The position numbers and the translations under genes are program-made. Of a stretch of DNA of 10,373 bases, positions 1-7,423 are shown piece by piece. The stretch covers positions 1-10,373 of the forward strand of contig CAMJGB010000056.1 of NCBI GenBank assembly GCA_946405115.1. Direction: 5' to 3'. This DNA is from an uncultured Clostridia bacterium (lineage in GTDB: Bacteria > Bacillota > Clostridia > Saccharofermentanales > Saccharofermentanaceae). The notes below the pieces were generated by a model. The model was not told the DNA's origin and ran no database searches. It saw only the letters and a list, made by a program, of their open reading frames with translations. Each line of letters opens with the position of its first letter. Position 1 is the first letter of the stretch.

Positions 1-964
1 TACTGTGAACCATAACAGATGAACCGAGACCTGCCTCATTAGAGAAGACACCTCTCTTACAGCCCTGAGTAATGATTGTCTTAAACGCGATACCTGTTGC
101 ACCGCCCCAGACAGCCGGAGCACTGAAAGCACCGCTGAAGATTGCCTTAAATGCGGGAATAACGTGAGTAATATTAACGCAGATGATAATAAGTGAACCT
201 GCAAGGAAAGCAACTACCATGAAAGGAACGATCTTCTCTGCTACGTTAGCGATTCTCTGAAGTCCGCCGATAACAACGAAGCCGACGAGCACCATGAGAA
301 CGATACCTACGATAAGCATGTAAAGCGTGATGTCCTTATCGCCTGATGTGTAAAGAACATGTGAGGACAGCGCCTTGATATCGAAGGAAGACGTAAAGTT
401 GATTACGATCTTATTTACCTGACCCATATTACCGATACCAAAGGAAGCAAGTGTTGCGCAGACTGCAAAGATAACTGCGAGGACCTTACCTACGCCCTTC
501 ATATGAGGATAGCCTCCGAGACCGTCCTGGAGATAATACATAGCTCCGCCGGACCACTCGTCAGCATGATTCTTACGTCTGAAATAAATACCGAGTGTAT
601 TCTCTGAATAGTTTGTCATCATACCGAAGATAGCGGCAAACCACATCCAGAATACGGCACCGGGACCGCCTGTGATGATAGCGGCAGAAACACCTGCGAT
701 ATTACCGACACCTACCGTAGCAGCCAGAGCAGTACAAAGAGCCTGGAACTGAGAGATAGTAGCCTTATCCGCCGTGTGTGAGATTACATTCTTATCGAGG
801 AGTGAACCGATCGTCTTCTTCCACCAATGTCTGAAGTGGGAGAACTGGTAACCTCCTGTAAGTAAAGTCATCAGGATGCCGGTTGCAATAAGAAGCCACA
901 CACCCGTCTTTGTCCACACGAATGAATTAACGGCGTCGTTAATCCTCGCCAACGTTTCTAACAT
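1..964 (-). CDS. Sodium:alanine-type amino-acid symporter (AGCS family), 3' end outside window
   Basis: The first 321 codons of an integral membrane transporter that, by family, couples sodium entry to uptake of alanine, glycine or similar small amino acids. AGCS hallmarks are visible: an N-terminal membrane helix followed by TGGYQFSHFRHWW (residues 36-48), FQALCTALAATVGVGNIAGVSAAI (73-96, the glycine-rich signature region), GGPGAVFWMWF (99-109), and QGCKRGVFSNEAGLGS (300-315), the conserved segment late in the fold. Family members usually have about 450-490 residues, so roughly the last third lies beyond position 1. The ATG at 964-962 is chosen because GGAGG stands 5 nt upstream (970-974). 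The gene begins 28 bp after the diguanylate cyclase stop codon on the same strand, which suggests cotranscription, but a hairpin sits in that gap. Family assignment is firm; the exact substrate cannot be read from sequence. Confidence 0.95.
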   Translation of the reverse strand, partial: MLETLARINDAVNSFVWTKTGVWLLIATGILMTLLTGGYQFSHFRHWWKKTIGSLLDKNVISHTADKATISQFQALCTALAATVGVGNIAGVSAAIITGGPGAVFWMWFAAIFGMMTNYSENTLGIYFRRKNHADEWSGGAMYYLQDGLGGYPHMKGVGKVLAVIFAVCATLASFGIGNMGQVNKIVINFTSSFDIKALSSHVLYTSGDKDITLYMLIVGIVLMVLVGFVVIGGLQRIANVAEKIVPFMVVAFLAGSLIIICVNITHVIPAFKAIFSGAFSAPAVWGGATGIAFKTIITQGCKRGVFSNEAGLGSSVMVHS

Positions 965-969
965 AACTA

Positions 970-974
970 CCTCC
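970..974 (-). promoter_or_regulatory. Ribosome-binding site of the symporter gene
   Basis: The minus strand reads TTGGAGGTAGTTATG here, a full GGAGG Shine-Dalgarno core with a 5-nt spacer to the ATG. It fixes the start of the symporter and indicates efficient independent initiation rather than reliance on coupling with the upstream diguanylate cyclase. Confidence 0.85.
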
Positions 975-984
975 AAATATCTTC

Positions 985-1007
985 AAAGCAAATCAGGAAT
1001 TTGCTTT
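985..1007 (-). other. Perfect 9-bp intercistronic hairpin spanning a stop codon
   Basis: On the minus strand the sequence is AAAGCAAAT, loop TCCTG, ATTTGCTTT: nine uninterrupted base pairs around a 5-nt loop. The TGA stop of the diguanylate cyclase (995-993) starts in the last loop bases and enters the distal stem arm, and the symporter ribosome-binding site begins 10 nt downstream. No T-run follows the stem in the minus-strand direction (next bases GAAGATATTT), and only two of the nine pairs are G-C, so it does not look like a normal intrinsic terminator. It may be an RNA-stability or processing element, or a weak attenuator between the two genes. The structure is seen directly; the function is inference. 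Confidence 0.55.
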
Positions 1008-2639
1008 TAATAACTTCTTACGCTCATACATGAGCTTATCGGCAACCTTCTCAGCTTCCTCAAGAGTATCCTTTCCGGGAACATATACAGACTTGCCGTG
1101 TGCGATCTGCAAAGGCACAGGAAGTTCATTGTTCTCGTTATACTCTTTAACAAGCTTATCGAAAACCAGAAGACCTGCCTCAAAATCCTTCTCAGGATCC
1201 TTACCGCTTAAGATAGCGAAGAACTCGTCACCGCCGATACGGAAGCACTTTCCGTACTTACTGAAACTTTCAGATATGATATCAGCAGCGGTGATTATAT
1301 ATCGGTCGCCTTCCGAATGTCCATAGTTATCATTTACAGTCTTTAAGAAGTTTATATCCAGTTGGACAAGAACGTACTTGCCTGACTCCTTCTCTTTGAT
1401 CCGGTTCTCTTCCTGAGTAAAAGCCAGACGGTTAAGAAGACCTGTAAGTCCGTCATTGAATGCCAGCTTCTCCATTACTTCGGTCTGAGCACTCTTCCTG
1501 ATGATATTAAGGAACAGGTTCAGCTCGTAGATGGTGAACAGGATTATGAAATACAAAAGTCCAAACCTTGTAAAGAGAGAAGCATCCGAAGCCATTAACA
1601 GATAATATCTGACAACATCGATGATTCCTGCGGCTATAAGAACTGAGAATCCAGCTACGATAACCTTCATGTTTTTACCTAACTTCCCGGATTTCTTATA
1701 TGCACCTATCGTTAAATGAATAATAAACAGTACACCGATACCGAGAATAATATGAGTGATGAACAGTATATCACTGTAGTCCCTTCCGAATGCAAGCACC
1801 CATACTACATTCAGGACCAGGTTAAGACCGCAAAGTCCGATCTGTATCTTAGGCAGTTTGGATTCCAGCTGCTTGGATACCGAAGCTATGAGGATTATTA
1901 CCGGCACCGGAAGAAATATAAGACACATGTAGTCCATTACCCTTACCATCGCCGAATTCTCACTTATGATTTGAGGTATCCTCGATCCGGAACTGGTCCA
2001 CAATGCAAGCACTATGGCCGTTGTTCCGAGCGAAATGGTCTCGATGACACTGTTGGGATCAGAAGTAAAAAGGAATCCGACAACGATCAGGACTACACCC
2101 AGGACCATGATAACAAAGCATTGCTGGTAATTAGCAAAATTCTCGGCAACAGTTACCTTGACGAATTCTGCCCCCTCCTGAATCTTCATTGAGTAGAAGG
2201 ATGAAGTCAAAGCTTCATGCAGAGTCGTATAGGTTATTCTGATCTCTGAATTCTCTTCAAGTGCCGGCAGATCTACCGTATGAATGCATTCGCCATAATA
2301 ATCACCGTATATCCTGATAAGATCCGGATGGAAATCATAGACCGCAGTATCATTGATATAAACGGTGAAGAACAGGCTTCTGCTCTCGAAGCACAAATCT
2401 GCCCCGCTCACCTGCTCAGGTGAGACAGTCTTCGTTATCGTCCCCTCTTCAGGCGCATATCTCAGATTGGAGAAGTCAACAGGGGTGCCATCTTCATAGG
2501 TCCATCCGTCTGAAAATTGCTCGTCCTTAGAATTCAGGTTCCCCCCGTCAAGTTTGTAAAGGAAGAGGAAAACTATGAATATTAGAAGAATGACGCAGAT
2601 TGCAAGATTCAGATCTATCAGAAACCTATTTCTCATCAC
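993..2639 (-). CDS. Membrane-bound diguanylate cyclase (extracytoplasmic domain, 7TM-like region, GGDEF)
   Basis: Predicted to make the second messenger cyclic di-GMP from two GTP at the inner face of the membrane. Counting from the GTG at 2639: a membrane helix (about 8-28), a beta-rich, probably extracytoplasmic domain (29-170), about seven hydrophobic helices (roughly 173-192, 200-215, 236-255, 266-284, 290-310, 323-345, 358-378), a short linker, and a GGDEF domain (about 392-545). Catalytic features are intact: Asp428, Asn436 and Asp445 in LDINFLKTVNDNYGHSEGD, and RIGGDEF with the motif at 469-473. The product-inhibition I-site RxxD is absent (S-K-Y-G at 460-463). There is no EAL or HD-GYP domain. 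The layout resembles 7TMR-DISM-type sensors, but the ligand is unknown. GTG 2639 and ATG 2636 are adjacent; the ATG is favoured because AGGGG (2644-2648) is 7 nt away, giving 547 residues. It starts about 18 bp after carB. Confidence 0.92.
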   Translation of the reverse strand: MMRNRFLIDLNLAICVILLIFIVFLFLYKLDGGNLNSKDEQFSDGWTYEDGTPVDFSNLRYAPEEGTITKTVSPEQVSGADLCFESRSLFFTVYINDTAVYDFHPDLIRIYGDYYGECIHTVDLPALEENSEIRITYTTLHEALTSSFYSMKIQEGAEFVKVTVAENFANYQQCFVIMVLGVVLIVVGFLFTSDPNSVIETISLGTTAIVLALWTSSGSRIPQIISENSAMVRVMDYMCLIFLPVPVIILIASVSKQLESKLPKIQIGLCGLNLVLNVVWVLAFGRDYSDILFITHIILGIGVLFIIHLTIGAYKKSGKLGKNMKVIVAGFSVLIAAGIIDVVRYYLLMASDASLFTRFGLLYFIILFTIYELNLFLNIIRKSAQTEVMEKLAFNDGLTGLLNRLAFTQEENRIKEKESGKYVLVQLDINFLKTVNDNYGHSEGDRYIITAADIISESFSKYGKCFRIGGDEFFAILSGKDPEKDFEAGLLVFDKLVKEYNENNELPVPLQIAHGKSVYVPGKDTLEEAEKVADKLMYERKKLLKANS

Positions 2640-2643
2640 GACA

Positions 2644-2648
2644 CCCCT
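2644..2648 (-). promoter_or_regulatory. Ribosome-binding site deciding the diguanylate cyclase start
   Basis: The minus strand reads TTTAGGGGTGTCGTGATG. AGGGG lies 7 nt before the ATG at 2636 but only 4 nt before the in-frame GTG at 2639, so the ATG is the likelier start. A second purine run, AGGAGAG, overlaps the last codons of carB just upstream and could assist reinitiation. Confidence 0.6.
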
Positions 2649-2654
2649 AAATGA

Positions 2655-5600
2655 TTACTCTCCTATCTCAGCGTGATAGTCCTGAAGGGCCTTAACGCCG
2701 ATGTGATTATTGTTCTTGACTGCCTTAATTCCGTCAGCGGAAGCCTTGGCAGCTGCCATCGTTGTGATATAAGGAACCTTATGTCTGATGGATTCCTTAC
2801 GGATGTAGGAATCGTCATAGACTGAAGTCTTTCCTGCCGGAGTGTTGATGATGAGATCAAGTTCTCCGTTAGTGATCATGTCGGAGATGTTAGGTCTTCC
2901 CTCATAGATCTTCTTGACCTTGGTAACAGGGATACCGTCAGCATTGATCATGTCGTATGTTCCGCCGGTAGCGAAGATCTTGAAGCCGAGATCACTAAAT
3001 CCTCTTGCAACCTCAAGGAGATCTCCCTTATCTCTGTCACATACAGAAAGAAGTACGTTGCCTTCAACAGGAAGAACTGTCTGAGTTGCTTCCTGAGCCT
3101 TGTAATAAGCCTCACCGACATTATCGGAAAGTCCTAATACCTCACCTGTAGATCTCATCTCAGGTCCGAGGACCGGGTCAACCTCCTGGAACATATTGAA
3201 CGGGAATACAGCTTCCTTAACACCGCAGTGAGAGATCTTCTTATTCTTGAGATCCTTAACGGGTGAAGGTCTTCCTGTGATGGAGCTTGTCATGATGTCG
3301 GTAGCAATCTTAACCATGTTTACGGAAGTAACCTTGGATACGAGCGGTACTGTTCTTGATGCACGGGGATTAGCCTCGAGAACATATACAACGCCGTCTT
3401 CTATAGCGTACTGCATGTTCATGAGACCTACTACATTCATCTCAACAGCGATCTTCTTTGTATAGTCTCTGATAGTAGCAACCTGCTCCTCAGTAAGGTT
3501 CTGGGAAGGAAGCATACAAGCGGAGTCACCGGAGTGAACACCTGCAAGCTCGATGTGCTCCATGACAGCAGGAACGAAGCAGTTCTCGCCGTCGGAGATT
3601 GCATCAGCCTCGCACTCAGTAGCATGGTGCAGGAATCTGTCGATGAGGATCGGTCTGTCAGGTGTAACACCCTCTGCAGCAGCCATGTAGATTCTCATCA
3701 TGTCGTCATCGTGAACGACTTCCATTCCACGTCCACCCAATACGTAAGAAGGTCTAACCATTACGGGGTAACCGATCTTATTGGCAATCTCGACAGCCTC
3801 TTCGACTGTAGAAGCCATGCCAGCCTCAGGCATAGGAATCTGAAGCTTATCCATCATTGCACGGAACAGGTCTCTGTCCTCAGCAAGATCGATAGTCTCA
3901 GGTGATGTACCGAGGATGTTCACTCCGTACTTCTTAAGGTCTGCAGCAAGATTCAAAGGTGTCTGGCCTCCGAAAGATGCGATAACACCGAGAGGCTTCT
4001 CCTTCTCGTAAATTGCAAGTACATCCTCAAGTGTCAAAGGCTCGAAGTAGAGCTTATCGGATGTGTCATAGTCTGTAGATACTGTCTCAGGGTTGCAGTT
4101 AACGATGATGGACTCAAAGCCTAACTTCTTCAAAGCAAGTGCAGCATGTACGCAGCAGTAGTCGAACTCGATACCCTGACCGATTCTGTTAGGGCCGCCG
4201 CCCAAGATCATTACCTTCTTGCTGTCAGAAGAAGGAGACTTATCTTCAGGGATGTTGTAGGAAGAATAGTAGTAAGCAGCATCCTGTGTTCCGCTTACGT
4301 GTACGCCTTCCCATGCTTCCTTGATTCCGTACTGATAACGTGCATTTCGAATGTCTTCCTCGGGCACTTCGAGAATCTTGCTCAAGTACTTATCAGCGAA
4401 GCCGTCGCACTTAGCCTTGCGCAGAACCTCCTCGGAAGGAACACTGCCCTTCATGGCGATGAGCTCATTCTCTTCATCAACGAGTTCCTTCATCTGCTCG
4501 AGGAACCAGTGCTTGATCTTTGTAAGCTCGAAGATCTCATCGATAGTAGCGCCCTTACGGAGTGCCTCGTAGATAACGAACTGTCTCTCGGATGTGGGAT
4601 ATACGAGCTGAGCAAGGAGCTCTTCCTTAGTAAGCTCGTTAAAGTCCTTGGCAAAGCCCAAGCCGTATCTGTCCTTCTCGAGAGATCTGATAGCCTTCTG
4701 GAAAGCTTCCTTGTATGTCTTACCGATGCTCATGACCTCACCTACGGCACGCATCTGTGTACCGAGCTTGTCTGAAGCACCCTTGAACTTCTCGAAAGCC
4801 CATCTTGCGAACTTGATTACAACGTAGTCGCCGTCAGGTACGTACTTATCAAGAGTGCCGTACTTACCGCAGGGGATCTCATCGAGTGAGAGGCCGCATG
4901 CAAGAAGTGCGGATACGAAAGCGATAGGGAAACCTGTAGCCTTGGAAGCCAAAGCTGAAGATCTTGATGTTCTGGGGTTGATCTCGATAACTACCGTTCT
5001 GTCTGTAACGGGGTCATGTGCGAACTGGCAGTTACATCCGCCGATAACCTGAATAGCCTCGACGATCTTATAGGACTGCTCCTGAAGCTTCTTCTGAACA
5101 TCCTCAGAGATTGTAAGCATAGGAGCTGAACAGAATGAGTCACCTGTGTGAACGCCGATAGGATCGATGTTCTCGATGAAGCAGACTGTGATCTTGTTAT
5201 TCTTAGCGTCTCTTACTACCTCGAGCTCGAGCTCTTCCCATCCTGCGATGGACTCTTCTACGAGAACCTGGTGAATGAGTGAAGCCTGAAGACCTCTCTC
5301 ACAAACGACCTTGAGTTCCTCTACGTTATATACGAGACCGCCGCCTGCGCCGCCCATGGTGTAAGCAGGTCTCAATACTACAGGGTAATGAAGCTCCTCA
5401 GCGATCTTCAAAGCTTCCTCAACGGAATAAGCTTCGTGTGATCTCGGCATCTCGATTCCAAGAGAATCCATTGTGTTCTTGAACTCGATACGGTCCTCAC
5501 CACGCTCGATGGCATCTACCTGAACACCGATTACCTGTACACCGTACTTATCAAGTACGCCGGCCTTGGAAAGCTCGGAACAAAGGTTAAGTCCGGACTG

Positions 5601-5876
5601 TCCTCCGAGGTTAGGAAGAAGCGCATCCGGCTTCTCCTTCGCGATGATCTGCTCAATCCTGTTAACGTTAAGAGGCTCGATGTAAGTTCTGTCAGCTACA
5701 TCCGGATCAGTCATGATCGTAGCAGGATTACTGTTGACAAGAACGATCTCGTAACCGAGCTTCTTAAGGGCCTTACAAGCCTGAGTTCCGGAATAGTCGA
5801 ACTCACATGCCTGACCGATGATGATCGGGCCGGAACCAATAATCAGGATCTTGTTGATGTCTTCTCTTTTGGGCAT
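2655..5876 (-). CDS. carB: Carbamoyl-phosphate synthase large (ammonia) subunit
   Basis: Makes carbamoyl phosphate from bicarbonate, two ATP and ammonia supplied by the glutaminase subunit CarA, feeding pyrimidine and arginine synthesis in the cytoplasm. It has 1073 residues, the usual full length. The duplicated synthetase halves are plain: GSGPIIIGQACEFDYSGTQA (14-33) matches GGGPNRIGQGIEFDY (559-573). Each half carries an ATP-grasp domain, with RPAYTMGGAGGG (169-180) and EINPRTSRSSALASK (298-312) in the first, and RPSYVLGGRGMEV (708-720) and EANPRASRTVPLVSK (834-848) in the second. An oligomerisation region (about 400-550) joins them, and a C-terminal MGS-like allosteric domain (about 936-1073) includes FATGGTYDMI. 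The ATG at 5876 has GGGGGAAA 8 nt upstream. It lies 41 bp after thrC. carA is not adjacent, which is unusual because carA and carB are commonly paired; it must be elsewhere in the genome. Confidence 0.98.
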   Translation of the reverse strand: MPKREDINKILIIGSGPIIIGQACEFDYSGTQACKALKKLGYEIVLVNSNPATIMTDPDVADRTYIEPLNVNRIEQIIAKEKPDALLPNLGGQSGLNLCSELSKAGVLDKYGVQVIGVQVDAIERGEDRIEFKNTMDSLGIEMPRSHEAYSVEEALKIAEELHYPVVLRPAYTMGGAGGGLVYNVEELKVVCERGLQASLIHQVLVEESIAGWEELELEVVRDAKNNKITVCFIENIDPIGVHTGDSFCSAPMLTISEDVQKKLQEQSYKIVEAIQVIGGCNCQFAHDPVTDRTVVIEINPRTSRSSALASKATGFPIAFVSALLACGLSLDEIPCGKYGTLDKYVPDGDYVVIKFARWAFEKFKGASDKLGTQMRAVGEVMSIGKTYKEAFQKAIRSLEKDRYGLGFAKDFNELTKEELLAQLVYPTSERQFVIYEALRKGATIDEIFELTKIKHWFLEQMKELVDEENELIAMKGSVPSEEVLRKAKCDGFADKYLSKILEVPEEDIRNARYQYGIKEAWEGVHVSGTQDAAYYYSSYNIPEDKSPSSDSKKVMILGGGPNRIGQGIEFDYCCVHAALALKKLGFESIIVNCNPETVSTDYDTSDKLYFEPLTLEDVLAIYEKEKPLGVIASFGGQTPLNLAADLKKYGVNILGTSPETIDLAEDRDLFRAMMDKLQIPMPEAGMASTVEEAVEIANKIGYPVMVRPSYVLGGRGMEVVHDDDMMRIYMAAAEGVTPDRPILIDRFLHHATECEADAISDGENCFVPAVMEHIELAGVHSGDSACMLPSQNLTEEQVATIRDYTKKIAVEMNVVGLMNMQYAIEDGVVYVLEANPRASRTVPLVSKVTSVNMVKIATDIMTSSITGRPSPVKDLKNKKISHCGVKEAVFPFNMFQEVDPVLGPEMRSTGEVLGLSDNVGEAYYKAQEATQTVLPVEGNVLLSVCDRDKGDLLEVARGFSDLGFKIFATGGTYDMINADGIPVTKVKKIYEGRPNISDMITNGELDLIINTPAGKTSVYDDSYIRKESIRHKVPYITTMAAAKASADGIKAVKNNNHIGVKALQDYHAEIGE

Positions 5877-5884
5877 TTGCGTTT

Positions 5885-5889
5885 CCCCC
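5885..5889 (-). promoter_or_regulatory. Ribosome-binding site of carB
   Basis: A G-only run followed by AAA (minus strand ACGGGGGAAACGCAAATG) stands 8 nt before the carB ATG. The rest of the 41-bp thrC-carB gap is AT-rich (TTAGTTAAATAAATTAAAC). I see no convincing -35/-10 pair or terminator stem in it. Confidence 0.6.
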
Positions 5890-5917
5890 GTATGTTTAAT
5901 TTATTTAACTAACTTGA

Positions 5918-7423
5918 TTAACCGAGCAGGATGCTTCTTACCTTCTCCTGCATCTGCTCCTTATCGATTACGTCCTTGTGAAGAACGGGCTTGCTTGAAA
6001 GGTCCTTGATAGCCGCAGGGATCTCAAGTCCGGACTCATCGGATAGAGCCTTGATGATCTCATCGTTAGACTTACCTTCGCTGAAGCCTTCGCCTCTTAT
6101 GGCATCCATAACCGCGGGTGAGAACTTGAACGGAGATGCTGTTGAAGCAAATACTGTCTTTGTCTCATCGCCTGATCTTGAGTGATAACGGTTGTAGATG
6201 TTAAAGCCTACGGCAGTATGTGTATCAACAACATTGTCTGTTCTGTCGTAAACATCAAGGATTGTCTTTGTTACGCCTGTATCGTCAGCAAAGCCGCCTA
6301 CGAAGAGCATCTGCATCTTCTTCAATGTCTTCTCGTCAACCTTGTAGACGCCCTCAGTATTGAGTTCTCTCATCCACTCGCTTACCTGCTTAAAGTCACC
6401 GTCTGTGATCTCGAAGAGAAGTCTCTCGAGGTTGGAAGAGATGAGAATATCCATGGAAGGAGATGTTGTCTTAAAGAACTCTCTGTTTCTGTCGTACTTT
6501 CCTGAAGAGAAGAAGTCGCACAGAACCTTGTTCTTGTTGGATGCACAGATAAGCTTTCTTACCGGGATGCCCATCTGCTTAGCAAACCATGCAGCAAGGA
6601 TATTACCGAAGTTACCTGTAGGAACTACGATGTTGATAGCCTCGCCCTTAGCGATCTTCTCTGTTCTCAGAAGCTCAACATAAGCGTAAACATAGTAAGC
6701 AATCTGAGGAGCAAGACGGCCCCAGTTGATGGAGTTAGCAGAAGAAAGCTTGATTCCGCCTGCGTTAAGCTCATCGTTAAATGCGCTGTCGGAGAAAATC
6801 TTCTTAACACCTGTCTGAGCATCGTCGAAGCATCCGTTAACAGCAACTACGTGAGTGTTGTCACCTGTTGTTGTGATCATCTGAAGTTTCTGAGCCTCGG
6901 ATACACCGCCTGTAGGATAGAATACGATGATCTCTGTTCCGGGAAGATCCTTAAAGCCCTCAAGAGCTGCTTTACCCGTATCACCTGATGTAGCTGTGAG
7001 GATGCAGATCTTCTTGGACTCACCTGTCTTCTTCATGGAAGCTGTCATGAGGTGAGGCAAAAGCTGCAAAGCTACATCCTTAAATGCACACGTAGGTCCG
7101 TGCCACAACTCGAGGATGTACTCTCTCTCGTTATAGGAATTAAGCTGTACGAGAGGGATAGGGTTCTCTCCCCACTTCTCCTCGCTGTAAGCTTCTCTTG
7201 TGTAACCCAAAAGCTCTGACTCGGAGAAATCATCGAGGTACTTCGAGAGTACGCGAGCTGAGATCTCGCAGAACTGCATGGTCTTCATCTGCTCGATATC
7301 ATCGTCTGTAAGAAGAGGGATCGACTCCGGAACAAAAAGTCCGCCGTCGGGTGCGATGCCCTTAATGATTGCTTCCTGAGCTGTAAACTTACCTTCGTAA
7401 CCTCTCGTGCTTATGTATTTCAT
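5918..7423 (-). CDS. thrC: Threonine synthase
   Basis: A PLP enzyme that converts O-phospho-homoserine to threonine and phosphate, the last step of threonine synthesis, in the cytoplasm. The N-terminus STRGYEGKFTAQEAIIKGIAPDGGLFVPE (5-33) is typical of the roughly 450-510-residue bacterial and fungal ThrC class rather than the shorter plant-like class; this protein has 501 residues. The PLP lysine is Lys115 in HGPTCAFKDVALQ (108-120). Other landmarks are TATSGDTGKAALEGF (143-157), SSANSINWGRLAPQ (227-240), and the phosphate-cradle loop PTGNFGNILAAW (268-279). The ATG at 7423-7421 overlaps the TGA of the upstream gene as ATGA, with GAGG 7 nt upstream, so translation is probably coupled. No homoserine kinase or dehydrogenase gene is adjacent, and no T-box or other leader precedes it, so any threonine-specific control must act further upstream. 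Confidence 0.97.
   Translation of the reverse strand: MKYISTRGYEGKFTAQEAIIKGIAPDGGLFVPESIPLLTDDDIEQMKTMQFCEISARVLSKYLDDFSESELLGYTREAYSEEKWGENPIPLVQLNSYNEREYILELWHGPTCAFKDVALQLLPHLMTASMKKTGESKKICILTATSGDTGKAALEGFKDLPGTEIIVFYPTGGVSEAQKLQMITTTGDNTHVVAVNGCFDDAQTGVKKIFSDSAFNDELNAGGIKLSSANSINWGRLAPQIAYYVYAYVELLRTEKIAKGEAINIVVPTGNFGNILAAWFAKQMGIPVRKLICASNKNKVLCDFFSSGKYDRNREFFKTTSPSMDILISSNLERLLFEITDGDFKQVSEWMRELNTEGVYKVDEKTLKKMQMLFVGGFADDTGVTKTILDVYDRTDNVVDTHTAVGFNIYNRYHSRSGDETKTVFASTASPFKFSPAVMDAIRGEGFSEGKSNDEIIKALSDESGLEIPAAIKDLSSKPVLHKDVIDKEQMQEKVRSILLG

Noticed and set aside
985..1007. Hairpin as an intrinsic terminator of the diguanylate cyclase transcript
   Set aside because: The stem is A-T rich, is not followed by a T-run on the minus strand, and overlaps the stop codon; on the plus strand only a short T stretch within the stem end is present and there is no plus-strand gene to terminate.
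1716..2192. 158-codon open frame on the plus strand
   Set aside because: Antisense to the membrane half of the diguanylate cyclase; the translation is compositionally odd (many Tyr, Arg and His) and lacks homology features.
4146..4775. 209-codon open frame on the plus strand
   Set aside because: Lies wholly antisense within carB, whose 1073-residue product is complete and highly conserved; the antisense translation is Leu/Ser/Val-rich with no recognisable domain and follows from carB codon bias.
5877..5917. AT-rich thrC-carB gap as a separate carB promoter
   Set aside because: The gap contains A/T runs but no pair resembling TTGACA and TATAAT at suitable spacing, and is too short for a pyrimidine-responsive attenuator.
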